DNA of 64,000 bases from the NCBI RefSeq assembly GCF_004349355.1, contig NZ_SMFK01000006.1:62001-126000 (forward strand), in the 5' to 3' direction. This stretch comes from Flavobacterium cellulosilyticum. GTDB taxonomy: Bacteria > Bacteroidota > Bacteroidia > Flavobacteriales > Flavobacteriaceae. Below the pieces are notes generated by a model that saw nothing but the letters and a program-made list of their open reading frames with translations, was not told the origin of the DNA and searched no databases. The first letter of the stretch is position 1, and the number at the start of each line of letters is the position of its first letter. Position numbers and translations under genes: made by a program. Below are positions 56,549 to 64,000 of this stretch, piece after piece.

Positions 56549-58297
56549 TTATTTAACCTCCACAATTAAAGCTTCATAAGGACGTAATACACTTCGGTTA
56601 TTAATAGTAGAAGTCGGGTAATTCGAGCTTATTATTTTAGAATTTTCAAATTCTACACCCGTTTTCACATTTGCACTATCGGAAGAAAAATTTAATAACA
56701 CCAGTAACTTTTTTCCTTCTAATTCTCGAGTATAAGCAAATACTTTTGGATTTTCTTTATCTAAAAGCGTATATTTCCCATAGACTAATACTGGATATTG
56801 TTTTCGAAGTTTCACTATTTTTCTAAAATAATTCAAAATTGAATTTGGATTATTCTCTTCTATCTCTGCATTTACTGTAGTGTAGTTTTGATTTACTTTC
56901 AACCATGGTTTCCCTGTTGTAAATCCAGCATTTTTAGAAGCATCCCATTGAAAAGGTGTTCTGCCGTTTTCTCTTGATGTTTGTTTTTGACCTTCTAAAA
57001 ATGCAGATAAATCACCCCCTTTTTGCTTCAATCCAAAATATTTATTCCGAGTATCAACATCTTGATAATCATCTATTGAATTAAATTTTGCATTTGTCAT
57101 TCCAATCTCGTCTCCATTATAATAAAATGAAGTACCTCGCATAGTCAGAACAAATGTAGACAACATTTTTGAAGACAATTCTCTGAATTCAGGTGTATCA
57201 CTTCCAAACTTATTTATCATTCTTGGTTGATCATGATTGGCAAGAAAGATTGATAACCAACCTTTATCTTTAAATTCTTCATCATATTTTGAAAATATGT
57301 TTTTGAATTTTACCAAACCTAAATCACTTAAGCAATCGCCAACACTTACACTTTCAAAATGATAAGCAATATTTAGTTCTTTTCGATCTGGATCTACAAA
57401 TTCCATAGCATCTTTTGGTGAAGTTCCAGCACCTTCGGCAACGGTCATTGCATTTGGATATTTGCTTAATACTTCGCGATTCATTTCTTGCAAGTATTCA
57501 TGCAAATGTGGCCCTTTCCCATAATACTTTTCAATTTGTTTTTCATACCCTTTTGGTAATTCCGGCCATGTTGTATCTTTAGATGCAAATTGAAAAGCAT
57601 CCATTCTAAAACCATCAATTCCCTTGTCTAGCCAAAACCGCATGATGTCATACACTTCGTTTCGAAGTTTTGGATTTTCCCAATTCAAATCGGGTTGTTT
57701 TTGTGAAAAATAATGCAAATAGTACGAATTTGTTGGTGCATCATATTTCCAAGCTTCACTATTTACATCAAAAAAGCTCCATCTGTAGGTTGGCTTTCCT
57801 TTTTCAGCTGGCCACCAATGGTAGTAATCTCTGTATTTATTGTCTCTTGAGCTACGGGCTTGTTTGAACCATTCATGTTCATCACTACTATGATTTACAA
57901 CTAAATCCATAATCAGTTTGATTCCGCGTGCATGCATCCCTTTGAGCAAAACATCAAAATCTTCCATTGTGCCAAAATCTTTCATGATTTCGCGATAATT
58001 ACTAATATCGTAACCATTATCGTCGTTTGGCGATTCGTAAATTGGGTTGAGCCAAACAGCATCGATACCCAGACTTTTGATATAATCTAATTTAGAAATT
58101 ATTCCTTTTAAATCACCAACTCCATCGCCATTACTATCTTTAAAACTACGAGGATAAATTTGATAAATCACGGCTTCTTTCCACCATTTTTTATCTAGAT
58201 TTGATGATGATTTGGTAACAGTAACTTGACTATATGACATATTAAATGAGAAAATTATGGTTAGATAAATAGCTATTTTAACGTGTAAATTTTTCAT
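56549..58297 (-). CDS. GH13 alpha-glucosidase (alpha-1,4-type by the specificity residue)
   Basis: 582-residue secreted enzyme (signal peptide ending near NMSYSQ). Catalytic regions: DLVVNHSSDEH (region I), GIDGFRMDAFQF (II, nucleophile Asp), MTVAEGAGT (III, acid Glu) and SIFLANHDQPR (IV, transition-state Asp). It starts WWKEAVIYQIYPRSFKDSNGDGVGDL as in GH13_31. The residue after the nucleophile is Ala; in GH13_31 Ala or Thr there marks preference for alpha-1,4 bonds, while Val marks alpha-1,6. It is a tandem paralogue of the gene at 58.4 kb (57 bases apart). Confidence 0.9.
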   Translation of the reverse strand: MKNLHVKIAIYLTIIFSFNMSYSQVTVTKSSSNLDKKWWKEAVIYQIYPRSFKDSNGDGVGDLKGIISKLDYIKSLGIDAVWLNPIYESPNDDNGYDISNYREIMKDFGTMEDFDVLLKGMHARGIKLIMDLVVNHSSDEHEWFKQARSSRDNKYRDYYHWWPAEKGKPTYRWSFFDVNSEAWKYDAPTNSYYLHYFSQKQPDLNWENPKLRNEVYDIMRFWLDKGIDGFRMDAFQFASKDTTWPELPKGYEKQIEKYYGKGPHLHEYLQEMNREVLSKYPNAMTVAEGAGTSPKDAMEFVDPDRKELNIAYHFESVSVGDCLSDLGLVKFKNIFSKYDEEFKDKGWLSIFLANHDQPRMINKFGSDTPEFRELSSKMLSTFVLTMRGTSFYYNGDEIGMTNAKFNSIDDYQDVDTRNKYFGLKQKGGDLSAFLEGQKQTSRENGRTPFQWDASKNAGFTTGKPWLKVNQNYTTVNAEIEENNPNSILNYFRKIVKLRKQYPVLVYGKYTLLDKENPKVFAYTRELEGKKLLVLLNFSSDSANVKTGVEFENSKIISSNYPTSTINNRSVLRPYEALIVEVK

Positions 58298-58354
58298 GAT
58301 TTATAATTTATCGGTTAATTAAAAATGCTCGTTTTTTATTAAAAAATATAATTG

Positions 58355-60124
58355 TTATTTTAATTCATACACAATTGCTTCATAAGGCCTAAGTTCAGTG
58401 CTTTTTGAAACTGTTGTGTAATTGTTAATCAAAACTTTTGCGTTTTTTATACTCACATCTGTATTTACTTTAGCATTTTTAGAGGTGAAATTTAATAGAA
58501 TCAATAATTTCTTTCCATTAAGTTCTCTTGTATAAGCATACACATTTGGATTTTCTTTATCCAATAACGTATACTTCCCGTAAATTAAGGCGAGATTTGA
58601 TTTTCGCAATCTGGTCATTTTTCTAAAATAATTCAAGTTAGAATTGGGATCTTTATCTTGGACTTTTGCATTCAAATAAGAATAATTATCATTTACTTTC
58701 AACCATGGATTCCCATTTGAAAATCCCCCATTTTTAGTAGCATCCCATTGAAAAGGAGTTCTCCCATTATCTCTTGCTCCTCCTGTTTTTTGATCTTCAA
58801 TAAATTGTTTCAAATCACCGCCAGCATTTTTTACTTTTTCATATTCGGCCAAAGTTTCAATATCTCGATAATCATCAATTTTATCAAATTTCGCATTAAC
58901 CATTCCTATTTCGTCTCCATTGTAATAATAGGGTGTACCTCTCATCGTTAACAAAAAGGTAGTCAGCAATTTTGATGATAAAACCCTAAATTGAGGCGAA
59001 TCATTTCCCCAACGAGAAGTCATTCTGGGTTGATCGTGATTGCCTAAATAAATAGTTCCCCAGCCTTTTTTGGCATAAACAGCATCCCAATCAGAATAGA
59101 TTTTTTTGAATTCGACTAAGCTCCAATTTGGATTCATTTTTTTGAAATAACCAGGAATATAACCTAAGTTCGTTCCTTCAAAATGATAGCCCATATCCAA
59201 TTCTTTTCTGTCGGGATCAACAAAATTCAAAGCCGTTTCTTTGATCATCCCCGCTCCTTCTGCCAATGCCATACAATCATATTTACTCAAAACTTCTTTG
59301 TTCATCTCTTTCAAATAATCATGCAAATGTGGACCGCTAGCCATATAAATATCCCATCTTCCATGATAATCTTTATTCAATTCTTCTTGAGTTATTACTG
59401 GAAAAGTAGTGTCTTTGGCAATAAACGGAATCACATCCATTCGAAAACCATCAATTCCTTTTTTGAACCACCAATTCATCATGGCAAATATCTCTTGACG
59501 TAATTTTGGATTTTCCCAATTCAAATCAGGCTGTTTATAGCTGAAATAATGCAAATAGTACGAATCGGTTTGCTTGTCGTATCTCCAACCACTTCCGTCT
59601 GCCTCAAAAGCTCCAGGACGAAAAGCAGGTTTTCCTTTTTCGGCTGGCCACCAATGATAGTAATCTCTGTATGGATTATCTCTTGATTTTCTACTTTCCT
59701 GAAACCATTTATGCTCATCAGAACTGTGATTTACCACTAAATCCATTACTAATTTCAAGCCTCTTTCGTGCATTCCTTTGAGCAATGTGTCAAAATCTTC
59801 CATTGTACCAAACTCTTTCATAATTGCCTGATAATCTGAAATATCGTATCCATTATCTGCATTTGGAGATCCGTAAATTGGATTTAACCAAACTACATCT
59901 ACTCCTAAACTCTTGATATAATCTAGTTTAGAAATAATCCCTTTTAAGTCGCCAACACCGTCACCATCAGTATCCTTGAAACTTCTTGGATAAATTTGGT
60001 AAACAACAGCTTCTTTCCACCATTTTCTATCAAAGGAGGATTTTGATTCTTGCGCCATCGCTATTTCATTGGTTAGAAAAATTAGTATAAAAAAGAAAAA
60101 TAATAAGTTGCTTTTTTGTTTCAT
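58355..60124 (-). CDS. GH13 alpha-glucosidase (alpha-1,6-type by the specificity residue)
   Basis: 589-residue secreted enzyme (signal peptide to about residue 24, ending AMAQ). Regions I-IV: DLVVNHSSDEH, GIDGFRMDVIPF, MALAEGAGM and TIYLGNHDQPR. The residue after the nucleophile is Val, the form found in oligo-1,6-glucosidases and isomaltases. It otherwise closely matches its tandem neighbour, with a 10-residue longer loop after region II (TQEELNKDYHGRWDIYMASG). The two enzymes would split isomalto- and malto-type alpha-glucosides between them. The gene immediately upstream is the fructokinase relic. Confidence 0.9.
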   Translation of the reverse strand: MKQKSNLLFFFFILIFLTNEIAMAQESKSSFDRKWWKEAVVYQIYPRSFKDTDGDGVGDLKGIISKLDYIKSLGVDVVWLNPIYGSPNADNGYDISDYQAIMKEFGTMEDFDTLLKGMHERGLKLVMDLVVNHSSDEHKWFQESRKSRDNPYRDYYHWWPAEKGKPAFRPGAFEADGSGWRYDKQTDSYYLHYFSYKQPDLNWENPKLRQEIFAMMNWWFKKGIDGFRMDVIPFIAKDTTFPVITQEELNKDYHGRWDIYMASGPHLHDYLKEMNKEVLSKYDCMALAEGAGMIKETALNFVDPDRKELDMGYHFEGTNLGYIPGYFKKMNPNWSLVEFKKIYSDWDAVYAKKGWGTIYLGNHDQPRMTSRWGNDSPQFRVLSSKLLTTFLLTMRGTPYYYNGDEIGMVNAKFDKIDDYRDIETLAEYEKVKNAGGDLKQFIEDQKTGGARDNGRTPFQWDATKNGGFSNGNPWLKVNDNYSYLNAKVQDKDPNSNLNYFRKMTRLRKSNLALIYGKYTLLDKENPNVYAYTRELNGKKLLILLNFTSKNAKVNTDVSIKNAKVLINNYTTVSKSTELRPYEAIVYELK

Positions 60125-60139
60125 TTTATAGATTTTTAA

Positions 60140-60600
60140 ATTAAATATTCATGAATTTTCGAATTGTTTCATTCTCGATTTTCAGGTTTTTTCCTTCATT
60201 ACTTGCGACCAATACTCATAAAGAACAAGCAAATTAATTGATTTTCGGGGTGCTTCTTTAGTTAATAATTTACTTTATAATCTTGCTAGAAATAAATCTC
60301 CAGCTCCAACCATATCGGTAACATTTATTTTATATCCACTATTGTAATACATTCGGTCATTCTAATATAAAACTGCGCCATTCCTCCCTTTTGTCAGGCA
60401 AATACTTCGTGTGTTAGTTTGCTTAGCAATAAAAATATGTTTTGTTCTAAAGAATTAAAAGGAGAATTTAAATACTTGCTAATTTCAAATAATTCATCAT
60501 CCTTAAATTTAATATAATAAGATTTACACATCAATTCAATTAGTAATTCTGGATTATATATTCGATTTTCTTTATTGCTGCTTTAAAAATTGATTTACCA
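60140..60600 (-). pseudogene. Fructokinase (PfkB family) relic, N-terminal half lost
   Basis: Reading the minus strand in shifting frames recovers PfkB/fructokinase pieces in order: YNPELLIELMCKSYYIKF, KDDELFEISKYLNSPFNSLEQNI, then after a frameshift SICLTKGRNGAVLYYN, VTDMVGAGDLF (the catalytic GAGD) and SKLLTKEAP, then after further shifts ASNEGKNLKIENETIRKFMN-stop. Several frameshifts and in-frame stops break it, and the N-terminal half (sugar-binding) is absent. The intact gene would have phosphorylated fructose in a sucrose or similar pathway; it sat directly upstream of the GH13 pair and downstream of the LacI-type operators. Confidence 0.8.
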
Positions 60601-60716
60601 AAAATTCTTTTTTTTCATAAAAAAATCACTTATAAATTTCATTTATAATAAATATATTTAGAAAATAACTTCATAAAAATAGAATTCATTTTATTAAATA
60701 ATTAAAAACTTAAAAA

Positions 60717-60750
60717 CGAAAACGTTTTCGAATAGTCGAAAACGTTATCG
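60717..60750. promoter_or_regulatory. Pair of LacI-type operators
   Basis: CGAAAACGTTTTCG (60717-60730, perfect 14-bp palindrome) and CGAAAACGTTATCG (60737-60750, one mismatch), with centres 20 bp apart, i.e. two helical turns on one DNA face. They match the AACGTT-cored palindromes bound by LacI/GalR-family proteins and sit between the divergent fructokinase/GH13 and GH65/GH36 arms. Confidence 0.85.
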
Positions 60751-60805
60751 GTATTAATTTCAAGTGTCTTAATTGATTAAAGTCCCCTTTTATAAAAAAA
60801 AGATT

Positions 60806-60813
60806 TAAGTTTG
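60806..60813 (+). promoter_or_regulatory. -7 element of the GH65-GH36 operon
   Basis: TAAGTTTG matches TAnnTTTG, 19 bases before the start codon. No -33 TTTG lies at the right distance, suggesting the promoter needs an activator; the operator pair lies about 56-96 bases upstream of this element. Confidence 0.5.
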
Positions 60814-60831
60814 AAATTAAAATTATAATCT

Positions 60832-62838
60832 ATGTATTTAAAAATCAATCTATCAATTCTTTTACTAGCGATTAGTATTTCCACTTTTGGTCAGTTTAAA
60901 TCTGATGAATGGCATTTGACGGCTAATTCTAGAGAAAATTATTTTGGTGTTGCAATGGCAAATGGTCAAATTGGAATTGTGACCGATGATACTCCTCTTA
61001 AAACTAAAGAAATTATTTTAAATGGTGTTTATGAAGGAAGTCCTGAAAATGGAATTAGTAGAATAGTGCGGGGAATCGAATTTTTGAATTTACATTTAAG
61101 CATTAATGGACAAGAAATAAAATCTTCTACTATTTCTAACTGGAGTCAAGGAATTTCGATGAAGGAAGGAACCAGTACTACTTCTTTTTCATTCAAAGAT
61201 TTGGCAAACATCAATTATACCATTTTGGCCAATCGTGCGGTTCCTTATTCCGCAATGGCAATCATTGAAATCACCCCTAATAAAGACATAGAAATTATAG
61301 CCAATAATTATATGGTGATTCCAGATGAATTAAAGGAAGCGAAAAGTCAGTTTCGGGTCTTAAAAGACAATCAATATTTAATGCCTGTATTTGGAACATC
61401 TGCTAAGACGCTAAATGGCAAATACAGCATTTCTGCTTCAACTACATTTCTTTTTGATGAAACAAGTGAAACTTTGAAACAAACAGGTAACGAAGTTGGT
61501 TTCTCTAAAAAATTATCGAAAGGCAAAAAGTATCGTTTTGCTATCGCTGGCGGAATTTGCACATCTAAAGATTTCACAGATCCTTTGAATGAATCCGAAA
61601 GACAACCTATTTATGCATTGCAACAAGGTATCGATAATTTACTAAATCGCCACAAAGATGCCTGGGCTGAATTATGGAAAACTGGTGACATTCAAATCGA
61701 AGGGGATTTAGATGCACAACAACGGGTTCGATTTGCATTGTACAATTTATACTCTTATATCCGACCAGAAACAAGACAAAGTATTGCTCCTATGGGCTTG
61801 TCGTCACAGGGGTATAATGGCCATATATTTTGGGATGCAGAGCTTTGGATGTATCCTACTTTATTGGCGTTGCAACCGGAGATGGCTAAATCCTGTTTGG
61901 ATTATCGTTCGGATCGTTTGCAAAAAGCCAAACAAAAAGCAACAATTTATGGCTACAAAGGTGCCATGTATCCCTGGGAATCTGATGATACCGGCGAGGA
62001 AGCAACACCTACTTGGGCTTTGACAGGTATTTTCGAACAACATATCACAGCTGACGTGGCGATTGCTTTTTGGAATTATTATGCCCTTACGCAAGACAAA
62101 TCATGGTTGCGAAGTGAATTTAAAGTATTAAAAGAAACTGCTGATTTTTGGGTAAGTCGCGTCGTAAAAAATGAAGATGGAAGTTATTCCATTCTAAATG
62201 TAGTTGGCGCCGATGAATATGCACAACATGTTGATGATAATGCGTTTACAAATGCGTCGGCAATTGAAGCTTTGAAAAATACCATTAAAGCGGCAAATAT
62301 TTTAAACGAACCAGTCGACCCAAAATGGATAGCTATTTCAGATAATTTAGTCATTCACAGAGAAAACGGAATCACACAAAATTACAAAGGTTATAACGGA
62401 CAAATAATCAAACAGGCTGATGTAAACCTTTTAGCTTACCCATTACATGTAATTACGGACAAAAATCAAATTGAAAAAGATTTGGAGTATTATGCAGCTA
62501 AAATTGATCCAAAGGATGGGCCTGCAATGGCTTCAGGTGTTTTATCTGTTTTATATTCTCGATTGGGTAATGAAAAAAAAGCATACGAATATTTTGTAAA
62601 ATCATATTTACCTAATAGCCGTCCCCCTTTTGGTGTATTCTCAGAATCTGCAAATAGCAATAATCCTTATTTTGCAACTGGAGCTGGCGCCATGCTTCAA
62701 GCGATTATTTATGGATTTGGAGGAGTGGAACAAACTGATAGAGGATTGAAATACAATAAAGGACTTTTGCCCAAAAAATGGAAATCACTAAAAATAATAG
62801 GTTTAGGTGTTGATAACAAAACGATAATTATAGAATAA
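60832..62838 (+). CDS. GH65-family glycoside hydrolase, probably hydrolase not phosphorylase
   Basis: 668 residues with signal peptide (LSILLLAISISTFGQ), hence periplasmic. An N-terminal beta-sandwich domain (to about 270) is followed by an (alpha/alpha)6 barrel. The acid catalyst region is VVGADEYAQHVDDNAFTNAS, where maltose/kojibiose phosphorylases have GPDEYHxxVDNNAYTN. HIFWDAELWMYPTLLALQP and IIKQADVNLLAYP are typical. The phosphate-loop of phosphorylases (SSLSPxxH) is replaced by GPAMASGVLS, pointing to water, not phosphate, as acceptor. Relatives in Flavobacterium include a kojibiose alpha-1,2-glucosidase. It heads a plus-strand operon with the GH36 gene 37 bases later. Confidence 0.88.
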   Translation: MYLKINLSILLLAISISTFGQFKSDEWHLTANSRENYFGVAMANGQIGIVTDDTPLKTKEIILNGVYEGSPENGISRIVRGIEFLNLHLSINGQEIKSSTISNWSQGISMKEGTSTTSFSFKDLANINYTILANRAVPYSAMAIIEITPNKDIEIIANNYMVIPDELKEAKSQFRVLKDNQYLMPVFGTSAKTLNGKYSISASTTFLFDETSETLKQTGNEVGFSKKLSKGKKYRFAIAGGICTSKDFTDPLNESERQPIYALQQGIDNLLNRHKDAWAELWKTGDIQIEGDLDAQQRVRFALYNLYSYIRPETRQSIAPMGLSSQGYNGHIFWDAELWMYPTLLALQPEMAKSCLDYRSDRLQKAKQKATIYGYKGAMYPWESDDTGEEATPTWALTGIFEQHITADVAIAFWNYYALTQDKSWLRSEFKVLKETADFWVSRVVKNEDGSYSILNVVGADEYAQHVDDNAFTNASAIEALKNTIKAANILNEPVDPKWIAISDNLVIHRENGITQNYKGYNGQIIKQADVNLLAYPLHVITDKNQIEKDLEYYAAKIDPKDGPAMASGVLSVLYSRLGNEKKAYEYFVKSYLPNSRPPFGVFSESANSNNPYFATGAGAMLQAIIYGFGGVEQTDRGLKYNKGLLPKKWKSLKIIGLGVDNKTIIIE

Positions 62839-62875
62839 AAACAGCTAGAAGTATAAATTAAATTAAAACAGAATT

Positions 62876-64000
62876 ATGAGACAAAAAATAAACCGTTATT
62901 TAAACACAAAAAGAATAGTGCTTTTAGGTTTTATATTAGCTGCAATTCAATTATCGGCACAAACAACCACCATAGCAATTGCAACATCTGATAATATGTT
63001 GCTTTTACAAACGGACACTAACAACAGATTAAGAACGATTTATTTTGGCAAACCACTTGAAAATGAAAGTGAATTTGCCGCTGTTTCTGCTGGATATAAT
63101 TATGATGAATTCAACTCTGGTATTTACAATTCTTCATATACCCCTTCGGGCACTTGGAATCTTTCTGAACCCGCCATTCAAGTCAAACATGCAGATGGGA
63201 ATCCGTCTTTGGAATTGAAATATGTTAGCCATAAAGTCGAAAAAATAGATGATAACTCTACTCTTACAAGCATTCTTTTAAAGGATCCTGTTTATCCTTT
63301 TGAAGTTACTTTATTTTATAAAGTATGGAAAAAAGAAAACATTATTGAACAATGGACTGAAATTAAACACAAGGAAAAAAAACCTGTTCAATTATTAAAA
63401 TACGCTTCAGCTAATTTATATTTTGCAGGTAAAGACTTCTATCTCACAAGTTTTCAAGGTGAATACCTAAAAGAAATGCAGCCTGTAGAAACGAAACTTG
63501 TACAAGGTATAAGAACAGTAGACTCTAAATTAGGGACACGAGCAATGCTATTGCAAACTCCTAACTTTATAATGTCTTTTGGCAAACCTGCTTCGGAAAA
63601 CGAAGGGAATGTTATGATCGGTCAATTAGCTTGGAGTAGCAATTTCAAACTTGATTTTGAAATTGACTCTCATAAAAACCTTCGTTTAATTGCAGGAATA
63701 AATCCATTCGCCTCTGAATATACATTACAGCCAAATAAAGTATTTAAAACACCTTCTTTAATCTATGCTTTATCCAATAATGGAACAGGAGAGGCTAGCA
63801 GAAATTTACATAATTGGGCAAGAAAATACAGATTACTTGACGGAGAAGGAGAACGACTTACTTTATTGAATAATTGGGAAGCAACTTTTTTTGATTTCGA
63901 TGAAAACAAAATAAAAGGATTGTTCAAAGATGCAAAAGATTTAGGTGTTGATCTGTTTTTGTTAGACGACGGTTGGTTTGGAAATAAATACCCTAGAAAT
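62876..64000 (+). CDS. GH36-family glycoside hydrolase, probable alpha-galactosidase (3' end cut by window edge)
   Basis: 375 codons are visible, about half of a 700-residue enzyme. A signal peptide (RIVLLGFILAAIQLSAQ) leads to a beta-sandwich N-terminal domain (FYKVWKKENIIEQWTEIKH, TRAMLLQTPNFIMSFGKP) and the start of the TIM barrel with LLNNWEATFFDFDENKIKGL and VDLFLLDDGWFG, the GH36 signature. The nucleophile Asp and acid Asp lie beyond the window. Alpha-galactosidase is the common activity; related members have other alpha-galactoside or glucoside specificities. Likely co-transcribed with the GH65 gene. Confidence 0.88.
   Translation, partial: MRQKINRYLNTKRIVLLGFILAAIQLSAQTTTIAIATSDNMLLLQTDTNNRLRTIYFGKPLENESEFAAVSAGYNYDEFNSGIYNSSYTPSGTWNLSEPAIQVKHADGNPSLELKYVSHKVEKIDDNSTLTSILLKDPVYPFEVTLFYKVWKKENIIEQWTEIKHKEKKPVQLLKYASANLYFAGKDFYLTSFQGEYLKEMQPVETKLVQGIRTVDSKLGTRAMLLQTPNFIMSFGKPASENEGNVMIGQLAWSSNFKLDFEIDSHKNLRLIAGINPFASEYTLQPNKVFKTPSLIYALSNNGTGEASRNLHNWARKYRLLDGEGERLTLLNNWEATFFDFDENKIKGLFKDAKDLGVDLFLLDDGWFGNKYPRN

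Overview
The window reads as a chromosomal segment of a Flavobacterium-like member of the Bacteroidota. Evidence: visibly AT-rich sequence; Bacteroidota-type promoters (TTTG, about 17-19 bp, TAnnTTTG) before rplM, tRNA-Gln, rimP and the respiratory operon; SprA, the type 9 secretion translocon of gliding Bacteroidota; an Alternative Complex III-cytochrome aa3 operon; a fused malic enzyme/phosphotransacetylase; and two short intergenic repeats of a kind I recognise from flavobacterial genomes. No insertion sequence, prophage or CRISPR array was seen.

Layout. 1-10 kb (minus strand): ruvA, the giant sprA, gcvH, a VanZ-like gene, deoC and a TonB-domain gene cut by the window edge. 10-15 kb (minus): maeB, a two-CBS-domain protein, queG and ruvB. 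15-26.6 kb (minus): one long respiratory operon, actA-B-C-D-E-F then oxidase subunits II and I, with a promoter at its head and a terminator at its tail. 26.8-30.3 kb: a SPOR-domain gene followed by a patch of decay holding a broken MTA/SAH nucleosidase gene, an intact YaeR-type VOC gene, a TonB-domain gene and the remains of an amidohydrolase. 30.3-35 kb (minus): rimP-nusA-infB, whose leader carries a terminator-like hairpin just before rimP. 35-46.4 kb: universal stress protein, tRNA-Gln, a DUF2723 membrane protein, a polysaccharide deacetylase, a cysteine-less thioredoxin-like protein, a metallophosphoesterase, a tandem pair of tiny secreted Lys/Ala-rich proteins with matching promoters, polA and a small unknown protein. 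46.4-53.4 kb: two LacI-family regulators flanking a pair of exported ferritin-like proteins and the ribosomal/translation cluster rplM-rpsI-rpsB-tsf. 53.9-56.5 kb (minus): an uncharacterised three-gene envelope cluster (single-TM protein, outer-membrane barrel, DoxX-like protein). 56.5-64 kb: an alpha-glucoside utilisation locus with two tandem GH13 alpha-glucosidases, a fructokinase relic, a LacI-type double operator, a GH65 enzyme and the first half of a GH36 enzyme.

How genes work together. The act-cox operon encodes an electron path from menaquinol through ActB/ActA/ActE hemes and Fe-S clusters to an aa3 oxidase. The sugar locus would hydrolyse alpha-glucosides and alpha-galactosides in the periplasm; the two GH13 paralogues differ at a residue known to set alpha-1,6 versus alpha-1,4 preference. 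Points most worth a second look: the paired small-gene promoters with 11-bp-phased repeats replacing the -33 box, the rimP leader hairpin, the GH13 specificity split, the double LacI operator, and three previously functional genes now in decay, one with a stop codon exactly at the catalytic glutamate.
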